Of a DNA stretch of 38,657 bases, positions 36,162-38,657 are shown one piece after another (within the stretch, counting starts at the first letter, position 1; each line of letters opens with the position of its first letter). Position numbers and translations under genes: made by a program. The DNA lies in IMG/VR virus record IMGVR_UViG_3300033552_000028, positions 1-38,657 of that record; one strand, written 5' to 3'. The DNA is from a virus. The notes beneath the pieces are model-generated. The model worked only from the letters and a program-made list of their open reading frames with translations, had not been told where the DNA came from and did no database searches.

Positions 36162-37097
36162 TTACGACAGATCGCGCACAGCTGCCGAAGCGGCTTCGTT
36201 CTTGCACTTGAGCGACCACTCGACGTTGATCATGCGTTTCTTGCTGTCGCCGGTCTTCGCCAAGTCCTCGCCCTTCATGGCGCGATAGGTCATCAGCGAG
36301 AACATTTCAGGATCGAGCAGGAACACATCGCGGGCGCGCTGGTGACGGCTGTTGATGATCGAATAGCGGCCATAATCGCCAACGTAGACTTCTACGGTAG
36401 CGGTCAGGGTCTTGTCTTCGGTCTTGTCGAACTTGGTCGCGCCGCCAGTGAAAGCCGACACGGTGGCACGCTGCGCCGATGGGACGAACAGCATGGAAGG
36501 GTCGCCGCCCTGATCCCATGCCAGCTTGGCTACGTCTTTCAGCATCTGCTCGGTGAAGACGCGCAGGGTGCCATCGGTAGGCGCCGTGTTGGTGATCGGG
36601 TTCGGAGCCACGCCGGTAGCGCCCAAGCTGTTGTTGGTAGCGAGCCAGCCAGGGACACCGCGAGCTTGACCAGGCACGCCAGCAGCAGCAGCGATAGCAG
36701 TGGTGTTCTGCATGGCTGAAAACTCTTGGTCGCGCTTGAGTTCGATCATCTTCTTGGTGTCTTGGTACGCGATCTCCGACTTGCGACCCGCCTTGTTTGC
36801 GGCTTCATGCGAACCGGTGATAGCGTAGGTCTTTTCCGAAATCTGCATGCGGTTGCCGACGCGGACGGTTGGCGTGATAGCCGAGAACGTGGCATCGTTA
36901 CCCTGCTCGACCTTGTTGTTCGCCGAAGCAGCGAGAACGTCGGTCTGCCATTCTTCCAGCTGGGCAGAAGCTTTCTCTTTGCCGATAGACGACAGGAACG
37001 GCGTTTCTTCTGGGTTGATGTTGTAGATAGCGTCAGCGAGCGATTCGCGCAGGCCAACAGCGCCGAACGTGGCGAGCGAGTTTGACAATTGAGGCAT
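36162..37097 (-). CDS. Major capsid protein (DUF5309 / SU10-like)
   Basis: A 311-residue HK97-fold capsid protein. The N-terminus (MPQLSNSLATFGAVGLRESL ADAIYNINPEETPFLSSIGK) with EEWQTDVLA is the signature of the DUF5309/SU10 capsid family, and 'VGNRMQISEKTYAITGSHEA' plus 'QDTKKMIELKRDQEFSAMQN' match its long helix. No separate capsid protease gene was seen nearby, consistent with a protein assembled full-length on the scaffold encoded next door. Good AGGAAATATC ribosome site. Confidence 0.9.
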   Translation of the reverse strand: MPQLSNSLATFGAVGLRESLADAIYNINPEETPFLSSIGKEKASAQLEEWQTDVLAASANNKVEQGNDATFSAITPTVRVGNRMQISEKTYAITGSHEAANKAGRKSEIAYQDTKKMIELKRDQEFSAMQNTTAIAAAAGVPGQARGVPGWLATNNSLGATGVAPNPITNTAPTDGTLRVFTEQMLKDVAKLAWDQGGDPSMLFVPSAQRATVSAFTGGATKFDKTEDKTLTATVEVYVGDYGRYSIINSRHQRARDVFLLDPEMFSLMTYRAMKGEDLAKTGDSKKRMINVEWSLKCKNEAASAAVRDLS

Positions 37098-37105
37098 GAT
37101 ATTTC

Positions 37106-38032
37106 CTATGTAAGGGTGTTCTCGTACAGCGCCGCGAAGGACTTCATATCCTTCTTGCCGGCGAACTGTCTGATCTGTTTTTGGATAGTCGAATCAGGGG
37201 CAATCGCCGCCTGTCTCGTCTGCTTTACTGGTGCGCCTTTGACCTTTTGCATCGCTTCGGGCCGCTTGGCCTGCAATGCGCGGAACTGCATGACTTCATG
37301 CAGTAAGGCTGGAAGAAGCGAGTCGGTCGTTTTCTCAAGGTGTTCTTTGGTGTACCCAAGAGCGAGCGCCGTTTCGTTGAGCTTTTGAACAAGTTCCATG
37401 GAGAAGTTGGGCAGCGACTTAACCGCGTCAATAACCCGCTGCCTGCCTGCCGCTAAACTCTGCTCTTGCTGCGCTTTGGTCTGCTGGACGAGGCCCTGCA
37501 CATGGTTAGCTAGACCATTGCGGTTCTCTTTCAGCGTTTGGAGCGTCGTTACTGCATCGAAGTAGCTAACCGGGTCGCTGTACTTGTCCATCGTTGGGAT
37601 GGCCTGTTCATACGCTGCGATCTGCTGTTCAATCGAATGCAACTGCCCGTACTCTTGGGCGAACGTCTGCACAGTCTGGAACTGCTCATTGACTTGCTTG
37701 ACAGCCTGCTCACGCTCGACAGCGAAGTTCTGCTGCTTCTGCGTGTAGTCCTGATGCCGCATGTAGCCTTGTTTCAGCTCTGCGACAGGAACTTCGAACT
37801 CGTCACCCGACGCGGTGGACCACTTGACTACTTTGTCGTCCAGCGATTCCGGCTCGCCCGGTTGTTCGCCTTCACTCTCGACAGGTTCGTCGTTGGTCTC
37901 TACCTCTGACTCACCCGCTTCTTGCTCGCCTTCGTTTTGCGCTTCCGTTTCCGGTTCTGCGTTGTCGTCGGCCTGCTCAAGTTGCGCGGCAAATTGGTCT
38001 AAGGTGGTTGGTGCTTCGTGCTGGTCTGACAT
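37106..38032 (-). CDS. Capsid scaffolding protein
   Basis: A 308-residue protein. The N-terminal 65 residues are extremely acidic and Glu/Gln-rich, then a conserved segment (VVKWSTASGDEFEVPVAELK QGYMRHQDYTQKQQNFAVER), a long coiled coil (EQAVKQVNEQFQTVQTFAQE ...) and a basic helical C-terminus (LQAKRPEAMQKVKGAPVKQT) that should bind the capsid protein. Located directly before the capsid gene, as scaffolds usually are. It assists prohead assembly and leaves before or during packaging. Confidence 0.85.
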   Translation of the reverse strand: MSDQHEAPTTLDQFAAQLEQADDNAEPETEAQNEGEQEAGESEVETNDEPVESEGEQPGEPESLDDKVVKWSTASGDEFEVPVAELKQGYMRHQDYTQKQQNFAVEREQAVKQVNEQFQTVQTFAQEYGQLHSIEQQIAAYEQAIPTMDKYSDPVSYFDAVTTLQTLKENRNGLANHVQGLVQQTKAQQEQSLAAGRQRVIDAVKSLPNFSMELVQKLNETALALGYTKEHLEKTTDSLLPALLHEVMQFRALQAKRPEAMQKVKGAPVKQTRQAAIAPDSTIQKQIRQFAGKKDMKSFAALYENTLT

Positions 38033-38065
38033 TGCAAATCCCCTTGGAGAATGTGACTCCCAAAG

Positions 38066-38087
38066 AAAAACCCGCTCGATGGCGGGT
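38066..38087 (-). terminator. Terminator upstream of the scaffold gene (minus strand)
   Basis: ACCCGC / GCGGGT stem (38070-38075, 38082-38087), 6-nt loop, then five T on the minus strand. It lies in the 110-bp gap between the small gene at 38143 and scaffold; nothing else was seen in that gap. Confidence 0.8.
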
Positions 38088-38142
38088 CTTGGGTTGGTCT
38101 TTTTCCTGTTCCGCGCTCAAGGGCGCACGGATTGCCCGTTAA

Positions 38143-38346
38143 TTAGTGTTTGCTGCCGTCGCTATACGTGGCAGATGGTAGGCCGTCGGTCAGCGGAAAG
38201 CCTGCATAGACGCCGCTGTAGGTGCGCGCAGTCTCGCCGGGGTAGGTGATTGCGGTCACGGTCAGATCAGCGGCTTGTGCCACCTTCTCGTGGCCTGCAA
38301 TGAACTGTTCCAGCGTAAGTTCGGGTGCTGCTTTAGCCTTAGCCAT
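38143..38346 (-). CDS. Small virion-associated protein, 67 residues
   Basis: MAKAKAAPELTLEQFIAGHE and a β-like end (TAITYPGETARTYSGVYAGF). Overlaps the preceding gene by 8 nt (ATGGCTAA). A Lys/Ala N-terminus and position between portal and scaffold suggest a minor head protein. Not recognised. Confidence 0.55.
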   Translation of the reverse strand: MAKAKAAPELTLEQFIAGHEKVAQAADLTVTAITYPGETARTYSGVYAGFPLTDGLPSATYSDGSKH

Positions 38347-38641
38347 AAATCTTGTCCTTGAAACGTTGGGCCAGTGTCTTGCGATCTTCCTCGATGCGCA
38401 AATCGTTAGTTGCGAACGCGCCGTTCTGGATGTGCGCCTCGAATAGCCGTTCGAACTGGCGCTTCGTTTGCAGTAGGCGGTGGAGATTTTCGCGCTCTGC
38501 TACAGCCTGGTGCGGCAAGTCCTTCCAGACGCTTACAATGCCGTCCTCGATGGCGGCAAGTGCATCCTTGACCATCGTGTCGCCCATGATCCGCTTGGCT
38601 GCATCGGCTCTGGCAATGGCAATGCGCTGTTCGTCAGTCAT
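38339..38641 (-). CDS. Hypothetical protein after portal, 100 residues
   Basis: A helical protein, MTDEQRIAIARADAAKRIMG ... WKDLPHQAVAERENLHRLLQ, with 'TKRQFERLFEAHIQNGAF'. Similar short helical genes follow portal genes in podoviruses. Its ATG overlaps the portal stop (in the joined genome the portal ends CAT GAC TGA). Confidence 0.6.
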   Translation of the reverse strand: MTDEQRIAIARADAAKRIMGDTMVKDALAAIEDGIVSVWKDLPHQAVAERENLHRLLQTKRQFERLFEAHIQNGAFATNDLRIEEDRKTLAQRFKDKIYG

Positions 38642-38657
38642 GTTGGCCTTGTGGGGG
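38634..38657 (-). CDS. Portal protein C-terminal end (partial, joins position 1)
   Basis: Reading from 38657 the codons are CCC CCA CAA GGC CAA CAT GAC TGA. They continue the portal frame that leaves the window at position 1 (…NRPAPQ + PPQGQHD), giving a Pro/Gln-rich tail and a stop overlapping the next gene. This holds if the sequence is circular. Confidence 0.7.
   Translation of the reverse strand, partial: PPQGQHD

Noticed and set aside
38650-38657. Eight shared bases (TTGTGGGG) at both ends of the window as a terminal repeat
   Set aside because: Too short to be a packaging repeat; the in-frame portal junction is a better explanation. A trimmed assembly overlap remains possible.
1-38657. 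tRNA or rRNA genes
   Set aside because: No cloverleaf-like sequence with a conserved T-arm was noticed on either strand by eye; a tRNA scan would be needed to be sure.

Overview
The window reads as a complete temperate podovirus-like phage genome of about 38.7 kb. It is cut inside the portal gene: the portal frame runs off position 1 and, if the end is joined to the start, continues in frame for seven codons to a stop that overlaps the next gene. A λ-like integrase and excisionase, a repressor/Cro-like switch, ERF/SSB/NinB/NinG recombination genes, a holin-endolysin-spanin cassette and a full head-tail gene set are all present. No host housekeeping gene, rRNA or tRNA was seen. High GC, purine-rich Shine-Dalgarno sites and the overall gene repertoire suggest a Gram-negative host, possibly a betaproteobacterium of the Burkholderiales. 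That host call is inference.

Layout. From the switch at about 9.9 kb a leftward (minus) transcript carries a Cro-like gene, small early genes, a replication initiator and DnaC-like loader, an orphan DNA methyltransferase, NinG and a Q-like late regulator (4527-4862). A promoter-like site and a terminator follow the Q-like gene directly, as in λ Q-pR'-tR'. The same strand continues into small genes, terminase and portal, and across the window ends into the head genes (38.6-36.1 kb), the tail and internal virion genes (35.8-25.0 kb) and lysis plus auxiliary genes (24.8-21.7 kb). Several intrinsic terminators lie inside this late block, so late expression probably needs processive antitermination.

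On the plus strand are a peptidase-less repressor (9971), a lipoprotein with its own terminator (10696-10965), and then a long operon from a strong promoter at 11.07-11.10 kb. This operon holds a pentapeptide-repeat protein, ERF annealase, SSB, NinB, many small accessory genes, a QueD-like protein next to a TGT/DpdA-like transglycosylase, Xis and integrase. A candidate attP core lies between integrase and the convergent late genes.

Most interesting points: (1) the QueD-like + transglycosylase pair, which suggests 7-deazaguanine DNA modification, although the QueD-like protein lacks two catalytic residues; (2) a gene without a helix-turn-helix, antisense to the repressor 3' end, that encodes the same C-terminal motif as the repressor and is a candidate antirepressor; (3) three regulatory genes whose -10 boxes lie 6-8 nt from their start codons, implying leaderless mRNAs, with recurring TCCTAT boxes; (4) iteron-like ACGCGT boxes at exact 11-bp spacing beside a 41-nt pyrimidine tract inside the replication initiator gene; (5) an HslV-like Ntn-hydrolase in the late region; (6) a 30-residue plus-strand membrane peptide gene placed against the late operon; (7) a virion protein with perfect 11-residue Q/N-rich repeats.
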